Positions 36,277-47,649 are shown, numbered from the stretch's first letter. The stretch is DNA of 64,000 bases from Lycium barbarum (GCF_019175385.1 NC_083345.1:14656027-14720026); one strand, 5' to 3'. A program made the numbers and translations. Notes: a model not told the origin generated them from the letters alone.

Positions 36277-37487
36277 AATCTACTTGTTTAAAGCTTTCCG
36301 TTGATAGATTACCCATTAAAAACGGATTTAAAGCGAGTAACATATGATTTTTTGAAGTTATGCTGAAAATTATGACAGCTTTTATGAAAAACTGCTTCTG
36401 AAATTTAAAATCTGAAAATTAATTGTTAAGAATTACAATGTGTGATATATATTTTCAGAATCTACTCGTTACAAGTTTCTGTTGATATATTACCCATTAA
36501 AAACGAATTTAAAACGAATAAGTTATGATGTGTTGAAGTTATGTTAAGTAAAATAAAATAAAAAGTATTTTTTTTTTTATAACCTCCTAATAGTCACGCC
36601 ATTATATTGGTATATGATCCTTAAACGTATTTTTGCCTTCTACGAGTAATGTGGCATGTGTTGTCATATTGAATGGTATGTCCATTCTTATTGTTTCATT
36701 ATTTCCATTTCAGACATGGCTGGATAGGGACAAGCTCGAAGTGCTCCAAGTGGGAGTTCCCGAAATCGAGCAAGGAGACAATGTAGAAGAGTACGTCGTT
36801 GTAGGACACATTTCCGTGGACGTGAAGTCATAAGGAATAATGTTCTGAGGGCGACGCAAAATCTACTAAGGGATCAAAGGGCTATACAGAGAAGGAGAGA
36901 AGAAATTCAAAGAGTTCAAAGCTTTTAAGATGTCTCATAATACTTTAGTGCCTGAACATATTGAACTTTTTTGGTTGAAACAGAAGAACTGGCTAATTTT
37001 ATTGAAATTTCGGATTGGGAAGCTTTAGCAATTCTAGTAGATTCCCTCCGAGAGCATTGGAGTGGTACTTTAGTGTTAAAATTTATCACAATTTCTTTCC
37101 AAATCAACCTTTTGAGGTGTATGTTTGAGAACTTGAAGTCAAGTGGGAGCTTATGAACTTGTAATTTGCATTTGCGAATTTCTTTTCAATATATGGAATT
37201 ATGTTGTTTAACTTTCTTTTATATCCCGTTTATTTATTTATTTTAAATGGGTTGAGACTTGATTGAAAGTTATTAAATAAAATTCACGCTAAGATTTATT
37301 TTTTCCATTTTTGATTAAATGTTTAGACTGTAGATGATGATCGGAAACTTTGTGACCTTTCGATTTTACACTAAATGTGAAGTCATTTAGGGGAATTAAT
37401 TTGCTTGAGTGTGAATATCACATGCATAAATTTGTTAAAGTAAATATTGATGAGTAAAAACTTACTTAATTGTCTCAATCAATAGAT
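35568..37487 (+). other. Untranslated leader of the copia element
   Basis: About 1.9 kb between primer site and gag, unusually long. It contains a long AT microsatellite (36223-36272) and a direct duplication of about 91 bp (36273-36363 and 36453-36543, both with TTGATA.ATTACCCATTAAA). A purine-rich segment at 36700-36930 looks somewhat coding-like (66-codon frame), but I recognise no family. Foreign sequence captured in the leader is possible. Confidence 0.6.
36223..36272. repeat. AT microsatellite
   Basis: About 25 uninterrupted AT dinucleotides in the copia leader. Confidence 0.97.
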
Positions 37488-38615
37488 ATGGCATCTAAGA
37501 GCATCATTGCTGATTTAAACAAGGGTGAGAAACTAAATGGTGAGAATTACGACATCTGGAGTTTTAAAATGCGGTATGTACTGGAAGAGCAAGATGCTCT
37601 GGAAGGTATTAACCATGTTTTGGTTCACTCAGAAGAGGGTAACACTGCCCAACACATAAGAGATCTGGAAACTTACAATGCGTGGAAAAAGAAAGATTCT
37701 ACTGCACGTGGAATTATTGTGAGTTCTGTTGTTGATGATCTCATTCACGAATGTGAAGAATACCCTATTGCTCATGCTATGTGGGCACACTTACGAGAGA
37801 CTTATGGGGGTACCACTGTGACCCGCCTTAGACAGTTGACTATCAAATTTGACACTTATAAGAAGCGTCATGATCACAATGTCAATCAATACCTTATGGT
37901 GATATCTAACATGATTGCTCAACTCAAAAGTGTTGGTCATGTTCTCTCTGATGAGCAGCAGGTTCAGGCAGTGATCCGGTATCTTCCCAATAGTTGGGAA
38001 CACTTGAAGGTTAACTTGACCCATAATGATAGCATCAAAACTTTTTCTGATGTTGCTCGTCACGTCGAGCGTGAAAACGAGCGGCTTGGTGCTGCTAAAA
38101 CTATATCTAGTGCCTATGTGGCAGAATCCAGTGGCACAAAGTCTTCAGGCTTCAAACGCAAGAAGAATTGGAAAAATGACGGAAAGGATAAGGAGACCGG
38201 AGAAGGACCCTCCAAGAAAAGGAACAAGCCAAATCCCAAGAAAGGAAAAAGGTTTTTCAAGAAGAAAGATAAGAGTAAGATGAAATGCTACAACTGCCAT
38301 GTTCCAGGGCATTTTGCTCATGAGTGTCCCGAACCAAAAGTAGCATTTCAAAACGCATCTCTAAGTGCTACATATGTTTCTAGCACTGTTTTACTAACTG
38401 AATCTTATCTTGTGTGGATTGTAGACTCAGGGGCCACCGACCATATGAGTCGTGATCGAGAAGCGTTCGTGGAGTTTCGTCGAGTCTCACCTGGATCAAG
38501 GTGGATATATGTAGGAAATAATGCAAAGCTTGAAGTCAAAGGGATAGGCACTTGCAAAATGGACTTGCGTGGTGGCCGAACTTTGATGTTGCATGACGTC
38601 CTATATGCTCCATAG
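37488..38615 (+). pseudogene. Copia gag and protease portion
   Basis: ATG at 37488 (MASKSIIADLNKGEKLNGEN) is the first in-frame ATG; the open frame reaches six codons further upstream without one. Gag-type sequence (NYDIWSFKMRYVLEEQDALE, MWAHLRETYGGTTVTRLRQL) is followed by a basic stretch and a CCHC zinc knuckle CYNCHVPGHFAHEC at about residues 267-280. Then comes the aspartic protease active site WIVDSGATDHMS at 38415-38450. The frame ends at TAG 38613-38615 after DVLYAP. The same frame continues directly with RRNLVSVSVLLDLG, so this stop is a mutation inside gag-pol, not a natural end. Confidence 0.9.
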
Positions 38616-39612
38616 ATCCGACGTAACTTAGTATCTGTGTCTGTTCTTCTAGATCTTGGTTTCAATTTAAAGTTTAGTCGCAATGGTGTTAGAATTACTC
38701 AAGACAATGTTTTTTATGGTTTTGGACTTCGTTATGATCATTTTATCATTTTAGATTTTAATCCTTCGACTTATGACTATTATGTTGACCGTTGTGTAAT
38801 GACATGTTATACTAGTAACAGTAATGTTGATGTTATTTCATGTCATGCAAGATTAGGTCACATAGGGCAAGACCGGATGAATAGATTGGCAAAAGAAGGG
38901 CATTTAAGTCCTTTCTCCAAAATCAAAATGCCAACTTGTGAAAATTTTCTTGCCGGAACGATTACGCGTAAACCATTTGGGAAGGCTAAGAGAGCAGATT
39001 CCCCGTTGCAATTAATCCATTCTGATATCTGTGGTCCAATAAATGTGAGGGCAAGGTCTGGTGCTTTGTGTTTATTTACATTTACAGATGATTTCACGCG
39101 CTTTGATTATGTCTATTTGATTTCTCATAAATCTGAAGCACTTGAATGCTTTAGAAAATATATGAATGAAGTTGAGACTCAATTAGATAAAAGTATAAGA
39201 CTTTAAGAACTGATAGAGGCCGTGAATATTTATCAAAATAGTTTGAAGAATTATGTAATGAAAAAGGCATTACGAGGCAGTTAACTACTCCTTACACACC
39301 TTAACAGAATAGTGTAGCAGAAAGGAGGAATAAAACATTATTGGACATGACAAGATCCATGATGGCATAGGCAAATTTACCTATCTCCTTTTGGGAAGAT
39401 GCGTTATTGACTACATACTAAATAAAGTGCCTTCTAAATCAGTTACTTCCACACCCTATGAGCTATGGACTGGTCATAAATCGAACTTGAATGATTTATG
39501 ACCTTGGGGTTGTGCTACATATGTAAAGGATCATTTTGGTAAGTTTGGAAAACTGAGTCCAAAAGGAAAGAAATGTATCTTCATAAGATACTCAGAACAC
39601 TCCAAAAGGTAT
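38616..39612 (+). pseudogene. Copia integrase portion
   Basis: Same frame as gag up to 39206: CHARLGHIGQDRMNRLAKEG is the N-terminal zinc-binding region, but the second cysteine of the CxxC pair is replaced (CENFLAG where CxxCLAG is expected). The core has DICGPINVRARSG and TFTDDFTR. A frameshift near 39198 follows, then LRTDRGREYL and the QNSVAERRN region with the catalytic Glu. Stops interrupt it: TAG near 39239, TAA near 39301, TAG near 39368 and TGA near 39500. Where the expected residue is clear (Q or R) each fits one C-to-T change. It continues to FIRYSEHSKRYVFIG. It cannot make an active integrase. Confidence 0.85.
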
Positions 39613-40760
39613 GTGTTCATTGGTGAAATAGAAGATGGAAGTATAACTGAAATTGAATCACGAGATATCACATTTTTAAAAAATGATTTTCCCAAAAAAG
39701 GAGAAATAAAAAAAAAAGAGCCTGTTTATGAAATGTTAAATTTAGATGATCAGACAATGTCTTTGGACATGTTTAATATTCAAATAGATCAAGGATCGGT
39801 TCCCGGTCCAAGCAGGAGTTTTGAATCCCAAAATCCTTTAGAGAAATCTAAATTTCAACAACGTAAGAGTACCAGAAAAAATGTACCTAAACGATCTTAT
39901 GAGATTAAAGATTACGTTTTCGTGGTGTCTCCCACAGAATTGGATGAGCCTAATTCTGTGACTGAGGCTTTGGAAAGTCCTAGAAAAGATGAATGGATGA
40001 AAGTAATAAAAGAAGAATTGGAGTCCATGAGAACCAACAAAGTCTGGGATCTGGTTGATCTTCCGTGTGGGCGTAGAGCTATTGGGAACAAATGGGTTCT
40101 CAAGGTTAAACGTAAAACGGACGGGTCAATAGAAAGATTCAAGGCATGATTGGTCGCAAAAGGTTTTACCCAACAAGCTGGAATAGATTATGAGGAAACC
40201 TTTTCACCAGTTGTTAAGTTTACCTCAATTTGTTTACTTTTGGCTATTGTTGCATCTTTGGATCTATAGTTACACCAAATGGATGTAAAGACAGCTTTTC
40301 TCAATTGAGAACTAAACGAGGAAATCTACATGGAACAACCTGTAGGTTTCATCGTTAAAGGCCAAGAAAAAAAAGTCTGCAAATTAAAAAGATCTATTCA
40401 AGGCAATGGTATTTGAGATTTCACAAAGAGGTGATGTTATATGATTTCACCGTGATCGATGAAGACCATTGCATTTATGTGAATAAGTCCAATGAAATGT
40501 TTGTAATTCGTTCTCTTTACGTGGATAGTATTTTATTAGCCGGAAATAATTTGGAGTATGTGAAAACTATTAAGTCATGGCTTTCAAAGTCATTCGACAT
40601 GAAAGACATGGGTGAAGCAGACTATATATTGGGTGTTAAGATCCAAAGAGATCGTTCCAAGAAGGTTTTGAGTCTATCTCAAGAAACTTATATAAGGAAA
40701 ATTTTGGGACGCTTCCAAATGAATAGTTGCAAACCCATGGATACTTCTAGCAAGAGGTGA
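39613..40760 (+). pseudogene. Copia reverse transcriptase portion
   Basis: Starts in the linker (NVPKRSYEIKDYVFVVSPTE), then EALESPRKDEWMKVIKEELE, WDLVDLPCGRRAIGNKWVLK, a TGA at 40147, [20 protein letters not shown] and QMDVKTAFLN. A short in-frame-type deletion has removed most of the YGLKQASRQW motif near 40396. The catalytic box reads LYVDSILLAGN near 40520 instead of YVDD: the second aspartate is lost. A frameshift near 40745 separates it from RNase H. Catalytically dead by several independent lesions. Confidence 0.88.
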
Positions 40761-41490
40761 AACTTTAAGCCTTGAAATGTATCCAAAGACTGAAAAAGAA
40801 AAAGAAGACATGTCTCGAGTTTCATATTCTAGTGTTGTCGGGAGCTTGATGTACGCTATGGTGTGTACTCGTCCGGACATTTGTTATGCCGTAGATCTGG
40901 TTAGCAAGTATCAGTCCAATCCTGGAAGAGATCATTGGAAAGCTGTGAAGAGGATCTTCCGGTACCTGAAAGGAACTGTTAATTATTCACTATGTTATAG
41001 TGGAAATGATTTACACTTGAGAGGATACATAGATGTTGATTGGTGTGGTGACCGGAACGATAGAAAATCGACATTCGATTATGCTTTCTTACTTAATGGT
41101 GGTGCTATTTCATCGAAAAGTAAGAAACAAACTTGCACGGCTCTTTCAACTATGGAAGCTGAGTTTGTGGCTTGTGCATCTGCAGTACAAGAAGCTGTTT
41201 GGTTAAAAAGATTCTTTGAGCATTTGGGCGTTGCAAAGAATTCTCAAGGATCAATTATTTTGCATTGTGATAGTCAAGCGGCTATTGCATACACAAAGGA
41301 TCCTAAGTATCACAGCAAAACCAAACACATTGACATCTAGTACAACTTTGTTAGAGACACAGTAGCAAGTGGAGAAGTAACTTTACAATACATACCTATG
41401 CGAGAAATGATAGTTGATCCTTTTACAAAGGCGATATCTAGAGACCAGTTTGAGAAACATATTATGGCTCTAGGTTTGCGTAGGATCTGA
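40761..41490 (+). pseudogene. Copia RNase H portion and polyprotein end
   Basis: Frame at 40777-41340 reads SYSSVVGSLMYAMVCTRPDI, then DVDWCGDRNDRKST, CTALSTMEAEFVACASA, HCDSQAAIAYTKDPKYHSKT and KHIDI, and hits a TAG. The same frame goes on as YNFVRDTVASGEVTLQYIPM and VDPFTKAISRDQFEKHIMAL, ending with GLRRI and TGA at 41488-41490. Conserved RNase H acidic residues (D of DVDW, E of MEAEF, D of CDSQ) are present, so this module decayed least. Confidence 0.88.
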
Positions 41491-43265
41491 TTATATTTCT
41501 GTATTGTAAAATGACTTAGTTGTTACAATATTTTCATCAATATTTGACTCTTGAATTTGTGTTCATATCTTCTATGCATGTGATGGTGTAATTTTATTGA
41601 TAAAGTGTGTCGAACAAGTCGCGAGATTGGCTCGCACACGAGCAATTGCCTTGTACATTGAGTAACGTGAAGAGATGAGTTCCACCACTATGTTATGACT
41701 TGTTTTGAAAGCCAAATATGAGTTTCTCTAAGAAGATGGATTTGAGGATCATTGAAGAAAGAAGCTCAGATTAGACATCTGGAGGTGTCTAGATCAAGAT
41801 CTGTACGGTGTTGAATAAGTGAATGAATGAGACGCGCGCCACTAGAAGGTGAGAACACCGTAGCACGTGTTTCATACCACGTGTGCTAAGCGACCAATGG
41901 GTTAATGGAAGAATGAATCTCTGCTTCTTCATTGTGTGAGACCCCGAAAAGTTACATTAACTTTTCCATGGAATACCCTTTGACCTTTGACTGTTTCTTG
42001 AAGTTACAATCAGTATTGCTACTTTAGCATGTTACCAATGGCGGATCCAGGATTTTAAGCTCGTGGGTGCTCACTTTTTTAATAAATATAAAATTGCTAC
42101 AAATCACATTGTATAAGTGCACAACTATTTAAATGTAGTAATAAAAAACAAGTAATGAGAAAATTACGATTAATAGTATTGATATAGAAGGAAAAAAACT
42201 TTTCAACTTAAAAAAAAATGAATTAGCTCGAAGAATTTCTTAGCCAAATCGCCAAGATTTCTCAGGAAAAACAAAAAATATGCTTGGTAGTTTATTCTTT
42301 TTCTCTTTTTGTCACAAAAAAAAATTACATAAACGTAAAAGCAAATTTAAAACTAGACATAAAAGTAAACAAAGTAAAAAAAAAAATGTAGAAGAAGGAA
42401 GACTCTGTAGTCTTTATTGGAAAAAAAAGGACTTGTCAACGAAAATAAGTTTAAAAAAAATAAGAATCACTGAGTTGAAACCAAGCAAAAAGAAAAGCCA
42501 TTAAATAAAATAAAAAATAAGGAAAAAGAATTTGTAATGGAGAAAAAAGAGTAAAACATTTACTTCAAGCAGTAAAAGTTAATGAGTTACCTTGGGTATC
42601 GAACCCTGCACATAACATAAAAATCGCGCTTTTAATCTAACCTCCCAACCAAAGCACCCACCAAGCTCTTAGTTGAGTGGTTGCTGCTGATTTAATATAA
42701 CCATATTTTTCAAAGTTTCTATAGAGATATCAATACTTTACATCGGGGTTAATGGGTGCTCGAGCACCAATAAATTATATGTGGGTCTGCCCCTGCATGT
42801 TACTAATAGCCATGAGTGATTCGGCAAAAAAGTGCATGTCTAGGAAAGCAATTGATTTGGAATAGATAGATTCGAGTAGAAAGGGAAGACAATTAAAATT
42901 ATTAATTTAACTTGTATTCAAAGGTCGGCCATTACACTTACCATAAGGGTGTCAAGTGTAGTCGTGGATATAAAGTTAAACATGAACTCGAGTTCACCTC
43001 TTAAGAGGATGAGAGATCGGAAAAATGGCTATTGGTGTAGCAATTAATGTCTGGGGTATTGCGAGTAATAAGATCCTCATGTTAGTAGTGAATTCTTTCC
43101 GGATGTGATTGGATTTCTACATGAGCTTTTGTGAAACCTTAATGGGTTTAGAGTATTGTAGATGTAGATGCTCGCAGGTCGCACAAACTATTTGTCAGTA
43201 TGACTTAAGTGTGTTATTGATATAATACCTGTCTGGGTCCAGTCCATCATGTGCGAAGTGGGAGA
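41491..43265 (+). other. 3' untranslated part of the copia element with polypurine tract
   Basis: About 1.0 kb of element sequence plus the 760-bp hAT MITE. The polypurine tract GAAGTGGGAGA (43255-43265) lies directly before the 3' LTR. No gene. Confidence 0.8.
42036..42795. mobile_element. hAT-type non-autonomous element
   Basis: 760 bp from CAATGGCGGATCCAGG to TGGGTCTGCCCCTG; the ends are imperfect inverted repeats (10 of 14 matches). A perfect 8-bp target duplication CATGTTAC lies at 42028-42035 and 42796-42803. This is diagnostic for hAT. The lysine-rich ORF at 42280-42504 is an AT-rich artefact; no transposase. Confidence 0.9.
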
Positions 43266-43648
43266 TGTTAGTTATTGGGTCATGGGTCGCCCATATGAAC
43301 TGACTCGACCCAGTTAGAGAGGATAAGTTATAGGGAAGCTACACATAAGTTACAATCCTAAAAACTACCACCTAGTTTTGGTTGGCTTAAATAAAGGGAA
43401 TATGTTTTCCACTTTTATGTAACTTCTCGGCAATATAGTTCCTCCTTCTCTACAGAGAGAATTTTATCTCATTGTCCACACAAACACACACACAAGCAAA
43501 GGCATCTAGTTTGTGGTAATTAAACTTTGTTTCCAAGTGATTCAAAGTTCGACTTGGGCGATTCTTTGGTAGCAAATTCAACGATTAATCTTCCGCTGTT
43601 TTAAGGTACACAATTACGTTGTCTTTGCTGCGTATCTTTTTTCTAACA
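43266..43648 (+). mobile_element. 3' LTR of the copia element
   Basis: 383 bp, TGTTAGTTATTGGG...TTTTTTCTAACA, colinear with the 5' LTR. Its end is 555 bp from the OFP start codon. Confidence 0.93.
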
Positions 43649-43684
43649 AGAATAAACTGAAGAATGTTGAAACTATTATTTTTA

Positions 43685-43831
43685 CGGAAAAGACTCAAAT
43701 ATGTCATCGAACTAATGGAAATGCTTCATTTATGCCACTCATCAATAGTTTGGCTCATTTATGCCACTTATTGATGAGTGACATAAATAAGTCATTTCCG
43801 ATAGTTTGATAGCACATTTGAGCCTTTTCCG
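43685..43831. mobile_element. Mutator-type foldback MITE
   Basis: 147-bp near-perfect palindrome CGGAAAAGACTCAAAT...ATTTGAGCCTTTTCCG with a perfect 9-bp target duplication TTATTTTTA (43676-43684, 43832-43840). A 9-bp duplication is the Mutator signature. It lies between the copia 3' LTR and the OFP promoter. Confidence 0.88.
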
Positions 43832-44094
43832 TTATTTTTATAGGGAACTTCATTAAGAGTAAAATGAGAATGTTGAAACTATCATTTCTATAGGGAACGT
43901 CCTTAAAATGCTAACCTAAAACTTAAGGACTAAACACAAAACTAATGATTATTAAAATAGCAAAAAGAAAAGAAAAGTAAGACACACATGAAGAAGTATA
44001 GAACAATAATGTACACAACAAAAATGAGATGAATAGCAATTAACATACATATATATGTGCATGTACCCTTCAATCACAATCTGTCTTATTTCTC

Positions 44095-44102
44095 CTATAT
44101 AT
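44095..44102 (+). promoter_or_regulatory. Probable TATA box of the OFP gene
   Basis: CTATATAT, about 105 bp upstream of the start codon, followed by a pyrimidine-rich stretch (CTTCTTCTTCTG and CTCTCCTCCTCC) typical of a plant transcription start and 5' leader. The start site itself is not proven. Confidence 0.55.
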
Positions 44103-44203
44103 CTTCTTCTTCTGCCATCCCCTTCTCCCTACTCTCTCCTCCTCCCACGGCGGCGCCACCATAAACCACCATCCACAAAGTGGCTGACCACCAACAAAAA
44201 AAA

Positions 44204-44842
44204 ATGCCAAGAATTCTACAAAAAAAATTCTACCATTGCTTGCCAAATTTCAAATGCCTTCCCACAACTCTAGCTCTCCCTTTTGAAGAAGAAGAAGAAA
44301 CAGAACAACAAACTATCAAGAACTTCAACTCTGTTTTCAACATTCCTTCTGATTCCACCACTTCTAAATCTCTCACTAATTCCTCCACAACTACAGAAGA
44401 TATTAACTGCATTTTCTCTTCTTTTGAAGATTCAGATTACTCTGATTATACTGATTCCAATAATATTCCAGATTTCTCTAATGTGTTTGCTTCTCAACGT
44501 TTCTTTTTCTCTTCACCTGGCAACTCCAACTCCATAGTTGATTTTCCGGCAACTCTTTCGCCGGAAAAACGTGAAGTTGTCACCGGTGGTGTTGCCGTTC
44601 AGACATACTCACCCGACCCGTATTCGGATTTTCGACGATCAATGCAAGAAATGGTGGAAGCTCATGAGTTGACGGACGTGAAAGCGAATCGTGAATTCTT
44701 GCATGAACTTCTCCTATGTTATTTAAACCTTAACCCCAAACATACTCACAAGTATATTATTGGTGCTTTTTCGGATCTTGTTGTTTCCCTTATGTCTGTA
44801 GATGATTCCGGAAAAAAGAAGGAAGGTATAGCTAGGCCGTGA
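44204..44842 (+). CDS. OVATE family protein (OFP), transcriptional repressor
   Basis: Intact single-exon gene of 212 codons, the usual intron-less form of the family. ATG 44204 ([20 protein letters not shown]) is chosen because the frame extends only to a GTG further upstream. The N-terminal two thirds are low-complexity, acidic and serine-rich ([23 protein letters not shown]). The OVATE domain occupies about residues 132-197: [60 protein letters not shown] and LVVSLM, with the family's paired conserved blocks. Known OFPs repress transcription with TALE homeodomain partners and influence organ shape; membership is clear, the role of this copy is inference. A TATA-like box sits at 44095. The upstream region is crowded by a MITE (43685-43831) and a copia LTR (to 43648). 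No damage seen. Confidence 0.93.
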   Translation: MPRILQKKFYHCLPNFKCLPTTLALPFEEEEETEQQTIKNFNSVFNIPSDSTTSKSLTNSSTTTEDINCIFSSFEDSDYSDYTDSNNIPDFSNVFASQRFFFSSPGNSNSIVDFPATLSPEKREVVTGGVAVQTYSPDPYSDFRRSMQEMVEAHELTDVKANREFLHELLLCYLNLNPKHTHKYIIGAFSDLVVSLMSVDDSGKKKEGIARP

Positions 44843-45968
44843 TGAACAGAGTCGATGTAAAATTGGATAGGTTCGATATGTATTAATTAGGGCTTGATGA
44901 CGTTATCAACTAATTTCAGCGAGTTGTTCCAAATGATCAAAATGCTGTGAATGGCATCCGGATAAATATCAGCTAACGGCTACAATCCATGAAAATCACC
45001 AGAAATTCCACATCCAACATTGATATGATATAGAAATTCAGAATTTTGAGTTCATGAATTCTGAATTCTAAAAAAAAAAAAACTTACTAGGTTCTGCATA
45101 AATTATGTATATATATTAAGTGGATTCTCAAACAAGAATGTTTGATTTTGTTGAAAGTTACAGGCTTCTGCTAAACCTATAACTAGCCTGTACCGAATCA
45201 CCGTCACATGCATGGTTGGTTTAACCTTTTTTTTTTTCCTTCTCTTATCCTTTCTAAATATGTTTTGAAGTTAGATTTACTTTTGTGTTTTTCTGAATGG
45301 TTTTGTCATTGGTATGACAAAGTTTGACATAAGAAGACAAAATTGGAAAAATAAAATCTAAGAAAACCAAGAAAGCGTGGGACGTTAATTAATAGTGCCT
45401 CGACGCATGTAAATTTTCTAACGTCTTATATTACTCCTAGCACTTAGCAGTAGTATATTGCACGTAAAACTAAAATATGTTTCAGTAAAAGAATGTTTTT
45501 TTTTCCTCGTTTCAGTAAATGAATCATATTGGGAAATGTTATTTGGATTCTCGATTTCCTCTTGATTGCTTATTAAATTAATTATGCAGAAAAATATTTA
45601 TTGTGTTTGGAGAAAGTGAATGGACAAAAGAACAGCTTCTTATGGTGTCCTAAATCTTGCTTTGTGGTCCATACACCTTTTGGAATTGTTAAGCTTTTTA
45701 GTACACAAAGTCACAAGCAATTTTGGCTTTCATTTGTCCTCTAGAGAGCTACTAGCAAGTACTGCTACCTACTGGATTTCTAGTTTGGCAGGAAAAAATA
45801 AATTTGATCAGTTAATATATCAATGTTATTGTCGTTTTTGGGGTTCCTTATTTTCTCTAATAAAGAAATAAAACCAAGTATAAATATTACTAATTTAAGG
45901 TCGCAAGAGAAACACCTCTATAATTTAAGTTATACCGTGTTACCGAGTCGTTAGTTTTTTTTGTGATC
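44843..45968. other. OFP 3' region and intergenic sequence
   Basis: 3' flank of the OFP gene with AATAAA-like words (for example AAAATAAAATC near 45350). An 83-codon ATG frame at 45620-45871 has no family resemblance and no conserved features. Nothing else seen. Confidence 0.5.
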
Positions 45969-45985
45969 TGATTAAAAATGATAAC

Positions 45986-46106
45986 TAATGAGCTGAAGGT
46001 CTTTCGGAAACAGTCTCCCTATCAAGGTGGGGGTAAGGTCTGCGTACATTTAACTCTCTCCAGATTCCACACTGTGGGATTCAACTGGGTATGTTGTTAT
46101 TGTTGT
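45986..46106 (+). mobile_element. SINE of the TS/SolS type, 5' truncated
   Basis: Contains CTTTCGGAAACAGTCTCCCT, GGTGGGGGTAAGGTCTGCG and GGATTCAACTGGGTATGTTG, the typical body of tobacco TS-type SINEs, and ends in TTG repeats as that family does. It is bounded by a perfect 17-bp target duplication TGATTAAAAATGATAAC (45969-45985 and 46107-46123). The tRNA-like head is missing. Confidence 0.9.
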
Positions 46107-46123
46107 TGATTAAAAATGATAAC

Positions 46124-47645
46124 AAAACTGCAATTAAAATTACGCTAATAGTGCAAAACGAAAATACAATGCTAGTGACTTAGTATATTCCTTAAGATTT
46201 TTAGAGTGAAAAGGAAAAATTAAATTATGTAATTTTTTTCTTTAAAACATTCTGTTTTTAGTTTCCTTTCCTTATCCTCCCTTATTCTTCTAAATGTGTT
46301 GTTGCTTCTTTTTGTGACTTTTCTACCATCTTCGAAGGTCTATTATTATACTATATGATTCAACGGGTTGTCATTTTTCCACTATGCTAACTCTTAAGAG
46401 AGAGGGAAAAAAAAAGGATGGGAGTGGGGTGGAAGGATAGATTTTCTTTACCCTTCTAATTTTCTTTTTTAAAGAATCTTGTTAAACCAGCCAAACAAGT
46501 CAACAACAAGCAGACAAACTCCAACAAACGATTTTGTTACTCTATCATATCACGGTTTAATTAGATGCCAAAATAAATAAATGAATAAGGTGCGTGATTT
46601 TGGGCATGAAATGACTCAATGAGTATTGCAGCATTAGAGAATGAACCACCAGCTTTCTATAATATTATGGTATCCTAAGGCTAGTAGTATGCTAATTATG
46701 TAATTAATCAAGTCTCATCATCTTAATTAGGAAATTAATTAATTAATTATTCATTCTAGCAAAGCTTAAGTGTAACAAGCCAGGGGGAGCGGCACTAGCA
46801 TAGCTATTTATCAATGTGATTATCTGCTGACAATTATTTTACCAAATAAGTAATTACCTAGACAATTATTTTGCTGAAGGGGGTAATTAAATAGTTCCTA
46901 TCTTCAGCCAACAATAAGATGAAAGTAAATCTGAAGTACAATGTATATCTGCCAATAAATGTGATTTAAGAAATCTGAAGTACAATCATATTTTCCTTGT
47001 TTTGATGAGGAAAGATAGGAGGATGCAACTTTAACTTAGTTTAGATTACAACTTACAAGAGAGCAACAGAGCCCCTACTGAATCGTGGTAATTGGTAAAA
47101 ACTTATCTACATCGAGTATTTACACCTGATTAATAGATGATGGCATGTGTTTAATTTGTTATTTGCCTATAGATTTTTCTCACTTAACTATGATTAATTA
47201 ATATATAATACCTCATCAAATCACTAAATTATGATAAGTTAATATGATTCGATGAAAACATCCTGTTAAGTTTTTACCATGGAATTTACAGACTCGTGAC
47301 AATATAGTTCAAATGGTTACTTTTTGCCTACTTGATATTTCCTTTAGAACGATGGACTTTTTCTTAAAATAAATTTTACCAACTCAATACAACTAATTAA
47401 GTTTATCCTCTCTCCTAACTATATCTGCTATGCTCATATACAATCAATGTACAGTTAAATATCGAGGCAAACCAAAATCACCGTAATAGATACGTGTCAG
47501 ACTGAAAATAAGTAGCTTGTGGAGGATGGATAAATAATTTAAGAATTTAAGTTATGTAAAATAATTACGTAAAGATTCTCAATTATTAATATAATTTATT
47601 ATGTAGTAACAAGTTAGTGAAGTATCGATTTTTATTACTTAATCA
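46124..47645. other. Intergenic, nothing recognised
   Basis: AT-rich, with TTAATTAATTAA words near 46735. No coding frame or terminal repeats that I can support. Confidence 0.5.
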
Positions 47646-47649
47646 GGCT

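Larger units (their letters stand above)
35157..43648 (+). mobile_element. Complete but inactive Ty1/copia retrotransposon
   Basis: LTRs at 35157-35554 and 43266-43648, primer-binding site at 35556, gag-pol at 37488-41490 and polypurine tract at 43255-43265. Target repeats are AGAAA (35152-35156) and AGAAT (43649-43653), one mismatch. By hand the LTRs differ at about 30 positions plus one 14-bp and a few small indels, i.e. roughly 7-8 percent, so the insertion is not young. A hAT MITE (42036-42795) inserted later into the 3' untranslated part. The flanks are pieces of a short tandem repeat present again at 43840-43911. Confidence 0.92.

Noticed and set aside
42280..42504. Lysine-rich 74-codon frame
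   Set aside because: A-rich interior of the hAT MITE; KKK runs are composition only.
45620..45871. 83-codon frame downstream of the OFP gene
   Set aside because: Has ATG and moderate hydrophobicity, but no family resemblance, no second exon and no conservation evidence; left as unsupported.
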